Source of the DNA: Treponemataceae bacterium
GTDB lineage: Bacteria > Spirochaetota > Spirochaetia > Treponematales > Treponemataceae
Direction of reading: 5' to 3'
Assembly: GCA_024680915.1 (NCBI GenBank)
Contig: JAILBN010000031.1
Location: 1-35,579 of the forward strand
DNA: 35,579 nucleotides
Shown here: positions 16,356 to 23,745 of the stretch, in pieces
How the letters are laid out: every line of letters starts with the position of its first letter
How positions within the stretch are numbered: the first letter of the stretch is position 1
Made by a program: the position numbers and the translations under genes
The notes under the pieces: generated by a model
Told to the model about the DNA's origin: nothing
Database searches by the model: none
What the model saw: the letters and a program-made list of their open reading frames with translations, nothing else

Positions 16356-17407
16356 TTTATCACCTTGTATTTTGAGATAGTAGAATCAGCTCCTATGAAA
16401 AGCGATGTTCCCTCAGTAATTATGAAAGCATTATCGGCTTCAAAGCTGAATTTTCCTATTTTGCAGGAAGGATTCTCGAAAATATATATGGAGTAAGAAG
16501 AGCTGTGTTTTGACAATACGAAGAACATATTGTTCTCAGGTTCTTCCTCTATAGCGATGATTTTTCCTTCTATAGGAATATGATTGGTCGTAAGCGTATT
16601 GCAGTCTATAATCCCGAGCCCTGTATAATCGTTCAGGAAAACCTTCTTGCTGTCTTTGCTGAATTTAACGAAAGTCTGTTCTCTAAGATTGTTCTCAAGG
16701 TATTCATGATAAATAATTTTGTTTTGTCCGTCAGTGTTCTTGAAAAGAATGAACCTTTGTTTATCTATGCCGCATACGCAGGCCGTAAGACCGTTCTGAT
16801 CAGAGATGTCCGCTCCCAGTATAACCTGGTAGGTACTGCCGGAGGGATATATTGAATAATCTATCTTTCCCTCGTTGTTGAAGGAAACGAGCTTTCCATC
16901 TGCGTACCCTGCTATGCAGCCTTCAGCAGAATTGGAAAATGCTGTTATGGGAGAGATATCCTCATATCTCCAAAGGGAGTTTCCTTTTTCGTCGAGCTTG
17001 TCGAAGCCTGTGCCTCCCGGAAGAAAGAGATAATTTCCATTGTCGGTAAGCCAAGGAAAGCCTGCTTGTTTTATAAGTCCCACAAGAGTTCCAGCTGGGG
17101 TATAAAAGGGTGTGTCCTCCGCATCAGCCCCGAATACCGTCCATGAGTCTGTTGAGATTGATGCCATATAAGGAAAGCTCGTAAGGGAGTTAAGCTTTCC
17201 GTCGCGGGAAAAATAGCCTAAGAATTGACCGGTTTTGAAGGGAAGCCCGCCTTCCTCATATATTACTGGATCATCCTTCAGGGATATGGTCCATTCGTAT
17301 GTAATCTTTAATGAACTGTCTATAGGTTCAGCTGCGAGTATTAGATACAATATGATAAATAAAAAAGACGAAATTATTAATAAAGCTTTTTTTTTGCGAG
17401 AATTCAT
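16352..17407 (-). CDS. Membrane-anchored beta-propeller protein
   Basis: 351 residues. A basic start (MNSRKKK) and hydrophobic segment (8-26) indicate an uncleaved anchor or signal peptide. The rest is a run of short beta blades typical of a PQQ/WD-like propeller, for example GFDKLDEKGNSLWRYEDISPITAF, GKLVSFNNEGKIDYSIYP and KFSKDSKKVFLNDYTGLGIIDC. No catalytic motif is seen. It is the first gene of a pair with the pseudo-M23 protein (4-nt overlap). Its ATG has no ribosome site and lies 8 nt after the -10 box of a good promoter, which argues for a leaderless message. Substrate and partner are unknown. Confidence 0.7.
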   Translation of the reverse strand: MNSRKKKALLIISSFLFIILYLILAAEPIDSSLKITYEWTISLKDDPVIYEEGGLPFKTGQFLGYFSRDGKLNSLTSFPYMASISTDSWTVFGADAEDTPFYTPAGTLVGLIKQAGFPWLTDNGNYLFLPGGTGFDKLDEKGNSLWRYEDISPITAFSNSAEGCIAGYADGKLVSFNNEGKIDYSIYPSGSTYQVILGADISDQNGLTACVCGIDKQRFILFKNTDGQNKIIYHEYLENNLREQTFVKFSKDSKKVFLNDYTGLGIIDCNTLTTNHIPIEGKIIAIEEEPENNMFFVLSKHSSSYSIYIFENPSCKIGKFSFEADNAFIITEGTSLFIGADSTISKYKVIK

Positions 17408-17415
17408 ACCAAGTT

Positions 17416-17444
17416 ATGATATAATGGAAAAAAAAGATAGTCAA
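17416..17444 (-). promoter_or_regulatory. Promoter of the propeller/pseudo-M23 operon
   Basis: Minus strand TTGACT (17444-17439), 17-nt spacer, TATCAT (17421-17416): five of six matches in both boxes. The start would be at about 17409, only 0-3 nt before the ATG at 17407. Its -10 overlaps the -10 of the divergent cdd promoter. Confidence 0.6.
17417..17425 (+). promoter_or_regulatory. Extended -10 promoter of cdd
   Basis: TGATATAAT is a perfect extended -10 (TGn + TATAAT at 17420-17425); no good -35 is visible. The leader would be about 84 nt and contains two small hairpins, GACAC-TTC-GTGTC and CCGCA-TC-TGCGG. Confidence 0.55.
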
Positions 17445-17515
17445 TCCGACACTTCGTGTCCCTTGCTATTGTAAATCCCCCGCATCTGCGGACTGTAAAA
17501 TGTCATGGAGGTTCT

Positions 17516-17914
17516 ATGAATATCGAAGAATTATACAATGAGGCTATGAAAGCAGCTTCCAATGCTTACGCTCCTTATTCAAAATTTCGTGTGGGAGCGG
17601 CAATACTCCTGCCGGATGGAGAGATTCAGACAGGTGTCAATGTGGAGAACAGATCCTTCGGTGCGACAAACTGTGCTGAACGTACAGCTGTATTTGCTGC
17701 TGTTGCCAGAGGTTATAGGACCTTCAAGGCAATAGCTATAGCTACCCCCGATTCCGATTATCCTGTAAGTCCTTGTGGTATATGCCGTCAGGTGCTCTCA
17801 GAGTTTGCCCCTGCTGATACTCCTGTGGTTTTTGGAAACAAGTGGGAGAATAAGGTCACGACCACTGTAGGAGAACTTTATCCCTATGATGCCCTCCATG
17901 AACTTGCAAAATAA
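17516..17914 (+). CDS. cdd: Cytidine deaminase, tetrameric three-cysteine type
   Basis: 132 residues. It hydrolyses cytidine or deoxycytidine to uridine plus ammonia in pyrimidine salvage. Zinc ligands are Cys53 in NCAER and Cys87/Cys90 in PCGIC; Glu55 is the proton shuttle. Cys rather than His at the first ligand marks the small homotetrameric class (B. subtilis-like). FRVGAA and the NVENRSFGATNCAE stretch are family signatures. The start follows GGAGG by 4 nt; the longer reading frame upstream is leader. Confidence 0.97.
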   Translation: MNIEELYNEAMKAASNAYAPYSKFRVGAAILLPDGEIQTGVNVENRSFGATNCAERTAVFAAVARGYRTFKAIAIATPDSDYPVSPCGICRQVLSEFAPADTPVVFGNKWENKVTTTVGELYPYDALHELAK

Positions 17915-17932
17915 TAAGGACGAACGCAACAC

Positions 17933-17961
17933 TTGACAAAAAAGCGTAAACATTGCAAAAT
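17933..17961 (+). promoter_or_regulatory. Candidate promoter upstream of the HTH-EIIA gene
   Basis: TTGACA (17933-17938), 17-nt spacer, CAAAAT (17956-17961). It would give a leader of about 160 nt. The -10 matches four of six. A TATAAT lies further downstream at 18017-18022 without a clear -35. Confidence 0.4.
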
Positions 17962-18128
17962 ATTACAGGTTGTATCATAAAATATCATTCGATTAGAATT
18001 TTTTTGTAGTGGATTTTATAATCCCGGCATATGAAGCAGCTAGGTCTTACCTTGAACCTGCTTTTTTGAGGCTGGTATCTGTTATGGACAGTAGAATCCT
18101 TGCATAAAAAGCAGATAAGGAGTTTATT

Positions 18129-18779
18129 GTGGAAGATGATATTCTTACAATAGAAGAAGTTGCTAAATATCTCAGAGTTTCTGAGCGTACAGTATATGAT
18201 TGGGCACAGAAGGGAGAGGTTCCTTCTGGAAAGATTGGAACCGTCTGGCGGTTCAAAAAGTCAGAGATAGAAAAGTGGGTCAATGAAAGGCTTTCTGCTG
18301 GAACAAAGACTTCCGCACCTGGTAATCAGATACAGGTAAAGAACATTCTTTCTCCGGACCGGATAATTTTCCTTAATCATTCTACTAAACATGATGCGCT
18401 GCTTCAGCTTGCAGCCAATCTGAGCACTGCCCCTCAGGTAAAATACAGTGATGAGCTCGCTGTTGAGATCCTTAAGAGGGAAGAGCTTATGTCAACAGCT
18501 ATCGGTCGTGGAATCGCCATTCCTCATGTCCGTCTGTCCTCTGTAACTGACCTTGTGATGTCTGTCGGTATCAGCAAGGTTGATATAATCGATTTCCAGA
18601 CTATCGATGATACTCCGGTACGCCTTCTTTTTATGATCGCTGCCGCTTATAATCAGCATGCATATTATTTGCAGACTCTTTCTTTCTTCAGTTCAAAAAT
18701 AAAGAACAAAGAGCTTCGTGATTCCCTTATAAATGCGGCTTCACCAATTGATGCTTATAACTTGCTGATATCTGAGTAA
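18129..18779 (+). CDS. Helix-turn-helix DNA-binding domain fused to a PTS EIIA (PtsN-like) domain
   Basis: 216 residues from GTG 18129, with AAGGAG 7 nt upstream. Residues 1-55 are a MerR/excisionase-like winged helix (LTIEEVAKYLRVSERTVYDWAQKGEVPSGKIGTVWRF as scattered motifs: EVAKYLRV, TVYDWAQ, WRFKKSEIEKW). Residues about 68-216 are a type-2 (fructose/nitrogen) EIIA domain with the phosphorylatable His133 in GIAIPHVR. No EIIB or EIIC is nearby, so the protein probably senses HPr phosphorylation and controls transcription rather than transporting sugar. Treponemes carry PtsN-like proteins without full PTS transporters (general knowledge). The gene ends in a strong terminator before ruvC. Confidence 0.9.
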   Translation: MEDDILTIEEVAKYLRVSERTVYDWAQKGEVPSGKIGTVWRFKKSEIEKWVNERLSAGTKTSAPGNQIQVKNILSPDRIIFLNHSTKHDALLQLAANLSTAPQVKYSDELAVEILKREELMSTAIGRGIAIPHVRLSSVTDLVMSVGISKVDIIDFQTIDDTPVRLLFMIAAAYNQHAYYLQTLSFFSSKIKNKELRDSLINAASPIDAYNLLISE

Positions 18780-18793
18780 TCTCACTCACATAG

Positions 18794-18829
18794 AAGTCCG
18801 CCCGGTCTTGTGGCGGACTTTTTCTTTTT
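18794..18829 (+). terminator. Terminator of the HTH-EIIA gene
   Basis: AAGTCCGCC (18794-18802) pairs perfectly with GGCGGACTT (18812-18820) around a 9-nt loop, followed by a T-rich tail. It starts 15 nt after the stop. Confidence 0.92.
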
Positions 18830-18845
18830 AAGGTATATTTTATTT

Positions 18846-19343
18846 ATGCAGCAAGGCAAAAATGGCGTGCTTCGTGTGCTTGGTATAGACCCTGGTCTTG
18901 CTTCCACAGGCTGGGGAATTGTTGATTTCTGCCAGAACCGTTTCAAAATGGTGGCTTACGGAGTCATTGAGACAAGTCCAGATTCTCCCAGGGGCGAGAG
19001 GCTTTCCGCCATCTATTCCAGAATCACAAATATCCTTATGGAATATCATCCTAAGGAAGCGGGGATGGAGACCCTTTATTTCGCAAAAAATGTATCCAGT
19101 GCTATGGCTGTTGCAGAAGCCAGAGGGGTAGTGACCCTCTGTCTTTCACAGAACTGCGTGCTGCTGGGGGAATATACTCCCATAGTAATAAAGCAGTCGG
19201 TCTCTGGTTGCGCCACGGCCGACAAGAAGCTTGTCCAGAACTTCGTGAAGCTGCTTTTAGGCTTGGAGGATATACCCAAGCCTGATCATGCGGCAGACGC
19301 CCTTGCCGCCGCAATAACCCACATAAATATCAGACGGGTCTGA
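18846..19343 (+). CDS. ruvC: Holliday-junction resolvase RuvC
   Basis: 165 residues. It cuts four-way DNA junctions with RuvAB. Acidic residues of the active site are visible: Asp15 in LGIDPG, Glu75 in GMETLYF, and His148/Asp151 in DHAADALA, the His variant as in Thermus RuvC rather than the Asp of E. coli. The ATG at 18846 has no good ribosome site and lies 6 nt after TATATT; a GTG at 18867 (VLRVLGIDPG) with AAGG 10 nt upstream would give the more usual N-terminus. Unlike the frequent ruvC-ruvA-ruvB order, ruvAB lies 6.2 kb downstream. Confidence 0.95.
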   Translation: MQQGKNGVLRVLGIDPGLASTGWGIVDFCQNRFKMVAYGVIETSPDSPRGERLSAIYSRITNILMEYHPKEAGMETLYFAKNVSSAMAVAEARGVVTLCLSQNCVLLGEYTPIVIKQSVSGCATADKKLVQNFVKLLLGLEDIPKPDHAADALAAAITHINIRRV

Positions 19344-19374
19344 CAGGCCTTCTGCCCCCGTCCACCAAAGAGAA

Positions 19375-22170
19375 TTAAAGCTTCTTCACGACGATTTTCT
19401 CAAGCTCAAGACCGCTTTGCACAAAATTAAGCTTTATAACAGAATATTTGGTCGCCAGAAGCAATTCCTTTTCCTTTACAGAGCTTTCTTTCTCAGAGCC
19501 ATTCCAGGTGATGCTGGTGATGGAAAGTCCGTTTATGCCTAGGGCTATGGGGATCTGTGCTGCCGCTGCTGCTTGCTCCGAAGCTTTTCCGTAAAAGAAG
19601 AAGTCGTACTGTCCCGGACCTTCCGTAGCGTCAAGAGTAAAGACGTAGGACGAACCTCTTGATGTATCAAGGCCTTTCGTCTCCAGTGTAAACTCTTTTC
19701 CCAGGGCATAGCACTCAATGTCATCCGGATCTGTTATAGACTCATTCTTCTTTCTGTTGAGAATCTCCACACTGTCGTCAATGCCTGAAAGACGTTTTTT
19801 AGCATGGGAGCCTTGCAGGAAGGAGATTATGTTAGCCGCGTTCCTAAGCAGCTCCTCCCTTGTGAGACTTCCCTCCGCCAGTGATGCTGCCGTATTGTCT
19901 CCGTGTATATTGGCTGCCCCGTCAGGTGTTGTCATGTATACGTCATTCTGGGCTCTGGCCATCTGTGCGAAGTCAGTCTTGCAGGGGCCTTGGCACTCGC
20001 TGTTGATATTGGCCCACCAGTCAGTCATTACGAAGCCTTTGAAGCCCCACTCGTTACGGAGAATGCGGGTAACTAGGTCGAAGTTGCCGGCCGCCCACAT
20101 AGAGTTCGTGCTTCCGTAGGATGTCATTATGACATCTGCACCTGATTTCACGGCTATCTCAAAGCCTTTGAGGTATATCTCCCTTAAGGCCCTTTCGCTT
20201 ACAGTCACATCCAGTCCAAGGCGGCCTGTCTCCTGGTTGTTGCAGCAGAAATGCTTCATGGCACCGGAAACCCCAGCCTTATGGAGCCCCTTTACTGTTG
20301 CCGCCGCCATAAGACCTGTGATGTAGGGGTCTTCCGAGAAATACTCGAAATTCCGTCCGTTCAGCGGATAGCGTCTTATGTTCATTCCAGGTCCCAGGAG
20401 AATGTCTACCTTGTTGTATAGCATTTCCTGCCCTGTAAGAAAGTAAAGCTCCGTTATAAGCTCCGGGTTGAAGGTCGCAGCCTGTAGTGTGCCTGAGGGC
20501 AGACTGAAGGCTTCTGCCCCTGAATCCAGCCTCATGCCGGAAGGCCCGTCCGAGCAACAGCCGCAAGGTATGCCTAGCTCCGCAAGGTGAGGGGATACGC
20601 CACCGAAGGCGGCGGCAGTACCTGGTGTGACTTTGGGACTGCCCATACCTTCTCCCCTGATTATGCAGGCCAGGTCATCGTCGGTCAGTTGCCTCAGAAT
20701 AGAAGAAAGCTCGTCTCCCTTCTCCAGTATTTTTTTTACATCCTCACGAACCTTGGCTAGGTTTTCTTCCCTGTGCTTATTCTGATATGGCTCAGCAGGC
20801 TCTACAGTCTCCCTGACAAAAGAAATGCCGGTCTTAGAAGCCTTGTCCTCTACGGCTTTTAGACGGTTCAGGACCTTGACTGGAGAGAAGGCTTTCGTGG
20901 CTTTGCTGGTTACCAGTGTCCCGTCAATGAAGAAGGAGGCTGCCTGCAGCTCAGCTCGCACGTCTGTGCCCGCATAAAGTGTGTAAAGACCTGGCTCCAG
21001 TACGAAGCAGCTTTCATTACCACTTATACCCGTGTCGTCAAAAGAAGCAAGCTCCTTTGTGTCAATGGTGAAGGAAAGCTCCTGGATTTCTCCGGGCTCA
21101 AGGAGCTTCGTTTTTTTGAAAGCCACAAGGTTCCTTGCAGCTTTTCCCATCTTTCCTTGGGGAAGACCTGCGTATATCTGCACCGTTTCTTTACCAGCCC
21201 TGTCACCTGTGTTTTTTACCCTTACAGAGAAATCTATGACAGGAGCTTCTTTGTAATGAACTGGAGCTCCTGCCTGGCATAGAGCCGAATCACTTGAAGC
21301 CCGGCTTGTAGAGGCAGATGTCATAATGCTGAAGGATGTATAGGAAAGACCATATCCAAAGGGGTACATAACCTTATCTTTAGCTGCTGTCTCAAAATAA
21401 CGGTAACCTACGTAGATATCCTCTTCATAGGAGACATGCTCGGGATTTCCGTAGTTGGAGTGGGCTGGATAGTCCTCCAGGGTAAGAGCCACAGTGTCCG
21501 TGAGTTTTCCTGAAGGAGAGACCTTTCCCGTAAGTATATCCGCAGTTCCCAGACCTCCTGCCTGACCTCCCTGCCATACATAGATCAGTGTGTCTATGTC
21601 GTATTCAGTTACGAAGCTCATATCTATTATATTTCCCACATTAAGGATAACAACCGTTTCCTTGAACTGGGATTTTACCCTTTTAAGCAGGTCTTTTTCT
21701 TCATCCGTAAGCTTCCAGGAGCCTTCTTCTGCTGCTATGTCCCGGTCCTCCCCTGCTGTTCTTCCGAAAATCACCAGTGCCGTGTCGTTTCTTTCTGCGG
21801 CAAGCCTTATTGTTTCATCATCGATGTGCATCTCTTTTTGGGAGTCGGGCTCTGCGCCCCATCCCAGACCTTTCTCGTAGGGGTTTTCTTTTTCCCATTC
21901 TTTGTATAGGGATTCAATTGCAGCGTCGATATTTACTGATCCGGAGGCCCTTAACCCCTCAGGTATACCGACGACACCGGAGACATTTACCATACCGCCG
22001 GAGCCTGTTCCGCTCTTATAGTAATTGAGCTGTGCCCGGCCGAAGATGGCGATTCCTGCCCCTTCTTTCAGAGGCAGTATCTTTCTTTTGTTCTCAAGAA
22101 GAACGCATCCTTCGGATACGACTTCCCTCGCTTTTTCTATATATTTATTCCAGTCAAGAGAATATTTCAT
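19375..22170 (-). CDS. Glycoside hydrolase family 3 beta-glucosidase, domain-permuted
   Basis: 931 residues from ATG 22170, without a signal peptide and so cytoplasmic. The domain order is reversed from usual GH3: the alpha/beta sandwich (GH3 C-type, about 1-285, ending YPFGYGLSYTSF), then a fibronectin-III-like domain (about 310-420), then a linker and the TIM-barrel-like GH3 N domain (about 495-790). The barrel shows SDGPSGMR, LLGPGMNIRR, GRNFEYFSEDP, MKHFCCNNQETGR and GFVMTDWW with the predicted nucleophile Asp717. This order is known from Ruminococcus and Butyrivibrio beta-glucosidases. A tail domain follows (about 830-931). It would hydrolyse beta-linked oligosaccharides after uptake. 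No ribosome site is obvious before the ATG. It is divergent from the ABC importer, sharing about 200 nt of upstream DNA. Confidence 0.93.
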   Translation of the reverse strand: MKYSLDWNKYIEKAREVVSEGCVLLENKRKILPLKEGAGIAIFGRAQLNYYKSGTGSGGMVNVSGVVGIPEGLRASGSVNIDAAIESLYKEWEKENPYEKGLGWGAEPDSQKEMHIDDETIRLAAERNDTALVIFGRTAGEDRDIAAEEGSWKLTDEEKDLLKRVKSQFKETVVILNVGNIIDMSFVTEYDIDTLIYVWQGGQAGGLGTADILTGKVSPSGKLTDTVALTLEDYPAHSNYGNPEHVSYEEDIYVGYRYFETAAKDKVMYPFGYGLSYTSFSIMTSASTSRASSDSALCQAGAPVHYKEAPVIDFSVRVKNTGDRAGKETVQIYAGLPQGKMGKAARNLVAFKKTKLLEPGEIQELSFTIDTKELASFDDTGISGNESCFVLEPGLYTLYAGTDVRAELQAASFFIDGTLVTSKATKAFSPVKVLNRLKAVEDKASKTGISFVRETVEPAEPYQNKHREENLAKVREDVKKILEKGDELSSILRQLTDDDLACIIRGEGMGSPKVTPGTAAAFGGVSPHLAELGIPCGCCSDGPSGMRLDSGAEAFSLPSGTLQAATFNPELITELYFLTGQEMLYNKVDILLGPGMNIRRYPLNGRNFEYFSEDPYITGLMAAATVKGLHKAGVSGAMKHFCCNNQETGRLGLDVTVSERALREIYLKGFEIAVKSGADVIMTSYGSTNSMWAAGNFDLVTRILRNEWGFKGFVMTDWWANINSECQGPCKTDFAQMARAQNDVYMTTPDGAANIHGDNTAASLAEGSLTREELLRNAANIISFLQGSHAKKRLSGIDDSVEILNRKKNESITDPDDIECYALGKEFTLETKGLDTSRGSSYVFTLDATEGPGQYDFFFYGKASEQAAAAAQIPIALGINGLSITSITWNGSEKESSVKEKELLLATKYSVIKLNFVQSGLELEKIVVKKL

Positions 22171-22275
22171 AGCTAAATAGATATCATACAGAAGAAAGTA
22201 AAACAAGTGGGAAGGGGTGAAAAGCCGGAGACAACTTTAAAATAAAAAAAAATGAAAAAAAATCGCGTGATACTA

Positions 22276-22304
22276 TTTACAGAAACAAAACTTTATGATA
22301 TAAG
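22276..22304 (+). promoter_or_regulatory. Promoter of the ABC importer operon
   Basis: TTTACA (22276-22281), 17-nt spacer, TATAAG (22299-22304) with an extended TG (TGATATAAG). The predicted start is near 22311, leaving a leader of about 58 nt. Confidence 0.7.
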
Positions 22305-22322
22305 GTTTCTATACACAGAAAC
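22305..22322 (+). promoter_or_regulatory. Candidate operator palindrome at the importer promoter
   Basis: GTTTCT-ATACAC-AGAAAC is a perfect 6-bp inverted repeat lying directly after the -10 box, over the predicted transcript start. A third half-site, AGAAAC, overlaps the -35 at 22281-22286. This arrangement suits a repressor; no regulator gene is next to it. Confidence 0.45.
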
Positions 22323-22368
22323 GACATTGTATGTCATTTTTATTCTGCATTTATGGAGGATTTTTGAT

Positions 22369-23361
22369 ATGAAAAAAATTATCAGTGTTTTATTGATTTT
22401 AGGTATCTGCCTTTCAGGCCTTTTTGCTGGCGGAAAAAAAGAGGGAGATAGGACTGTCAGGATTGGAATCGCCAAGATCGTACAGCACGTAGCCCTGGAT
22501 GCTGTTGAGCAAGGAGTTATGGATGCTGTTGAGGCTGCTGGTATAAAAGCTGTCTTTGACTGCCAGAATGCCAACGGAGACGTCAATACTGCCAATCAGA
22601 TTGCGGCTCAGTTCAGGGACGAAGGTGTGGAGGTGGCTGTCGGAATCGCCACTCCAATTGCTATAGCTCTTGCCAACACAATGAAGGATACTCCTGTTGT
22701 ATTTGGTGCGGTCACTGACCCTGTAGGAGCTGGTCTTGTAAAGACCGTAGCTCACGGAGACGCCAACGTAACGGGAATGTCCGATGAGCTCCCTTCTAAG
22801 GACCATATAAAGATTTTCAAGGAAATCACAGGAATAAAAACTCTTGGTTATATTTATACCTCCAATGAGGACAACTCCCTTTCTGCCCTGGAGCTTGTAA
22901 AAGCAGGCTGTGAGGAAGCGGGCCTTGAGCTTGTTATTCAGGCTATCTCCACATCATCTGAGGTAAAGCAGGCTGCTGAGGCAATCGTTGACCGCTGCGA
23001 TGGTATTTATCTTACCACGGACAACACAGTCTTCTCAGCCTTGCCCAGCTTGGTCTCAGTATTCAACAAGGCCAACAAGCCGGTTTTCTCCGGTGACGTG
23101 ACAGGAGCTATGGAAGGCGGCTGCTTCATGGCATCTGGCTTCAACTATTACAAGGCAGGATATGCCACAGGCGAGATGGTGGTGGATATCCTTAATGGCA
23201 AAAAGCCTTCAGAGATTCCTGTAAGATTCATGACAAAGCCTGAGGATTCAGACCTGCTTTTCGATTTGGATGTTGCGGCAGCCTGTGGAATAACAATCCC
23301 TGAAGAATACCTTAACCAAGCGACATATATTATCGAGAATGGAAAACTGAACCAGAAATAA
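22369..23361 (+). CDS. ABC importer substrate-binding protein (TrpX/ABC_sub_bind family)
   Basis: 330 residues from ATG 22369, which follows GGAGG by 9 nt. The signal peptide (1-21) ends LFAGGKKEG, a pattern common in treponemal binding proteins; there is no lipobox at the cleavage site, so it may be periplasmic rather than lipid-anchored. The mature part follows the two-lobed ABC_sub_bind fold: RIGIAKIVQHVALDAVEQG, QIAAQFRDEGVEVAVGIATPIA, PVVFGAVTDPVGAGLV and GYIYTSNEDNS. This family includes the streptococcal tryptophan-binding TrpX, but the ligand here is not decided. Permease and ATPase follow, separated by a 353-bp inverted-repeat element. Divergent from the GH3 gene. Confidence 0.92.
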   Translation: MKKIISVLLILGICLSGLFAGGKKEGDRTVRIGIAKIVQHVALDAVEQGVMDAVEAAGIKAVFDCQNANGDVNTANQIAAQFRDEGVEVAVGIATPIAIALANTMKDTPVVFGAVTDPVGAGLVKTVAHGDANVTGMSDELPSKDHIKIFKEITGIKTLGYIYTSNEDNSLSALELVKAGCEEAGLELVIQAISTSSEVKQAAEAIVDRCDGIYLTTDNTVFSALPSLVSVFNKANKPVFSGDVTGAMEGGCFMASGFNYYKAGYATGEMVVDILNGKKPSEIPVRFMTKPEDSDLLFDLDVAAACGITIPEEYLNQATYIIENGKLNQK

Positions 23362-23714
23362 GCACAGTATCGCACAGCAGTAGTATCGCGCAACATAAGT
23401 ATCGCACGAAAACGCGTAGTGCAAAAACAGTAAATCCGAAGCCTTTGCGAAGCAACCAGCGAGGATTTACGTTTTGCACGAGAGCGTTTTCGTGTGTATA
23501 GTACGAAAGCACAGCATTACTTTCGCCGTCACCCTGTGTGTTAATGCTGGTTCCTCGCTTCGCTCGTCAAGGCATTACACACAGGGGACCGGACGGCTAC
23601 GCAATACTGTGCTTCGGATTTACGTTTTGCACGAGAGCCTTTTCGTGTGTTAATATTAGACGGCGAGAGCAATACATTGCTTAGCGAGAGCAATACTACT
23701 GCGTAATACTGTGC
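23362..23714 (+). repeat. MITE-like composite element with terminal and nested inverted repeats
   Basis: The element starts directly after the stop of the binding-protein gene with GCACAGTAT...GCAGTAGTAT and ends with the inverse ATACTACTGC...ATACTGTGC. Inside are a large stem with arms 23405-23437 and 23463-23494 (CACGAAAACGC and GTGCAAAA pair with their inverses), a second stem with arms CCCTGTGTGTTAATGC (23532-23547) and GCATTACACACAGGG (23572-23586), a 35-nt direct repeat with one mismatch (23463-23497 and 23616-23650), and a 13-nt direct repeat GCGAGAGCAATAC (23663 and 23684). It has no reading frame of note and no clear target duplication. It fills nearly all of the 384-nt gap before the permease and could stop or slow transcription. 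Confidence 0.75.
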
Positions 23715-23745
23715 GGATTTTTCGACGCATGATGAGAATTAGACT

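Noticed and set aside
18031-18069. A 12-codon leader peptide upstream of the HTH-EIIA gene
   Set aside because: No ribosome site, no run of regulatory codons and no attenuator-type hairpin after it.
23362-23745. CRISPR-like array or tRNA-like RNA in the repeat-rich gap
   Set aside because: Repeats are few, unequal in spacing and mostly inverted; there is no regular spacer pattern and no tRNA cloverleaf.
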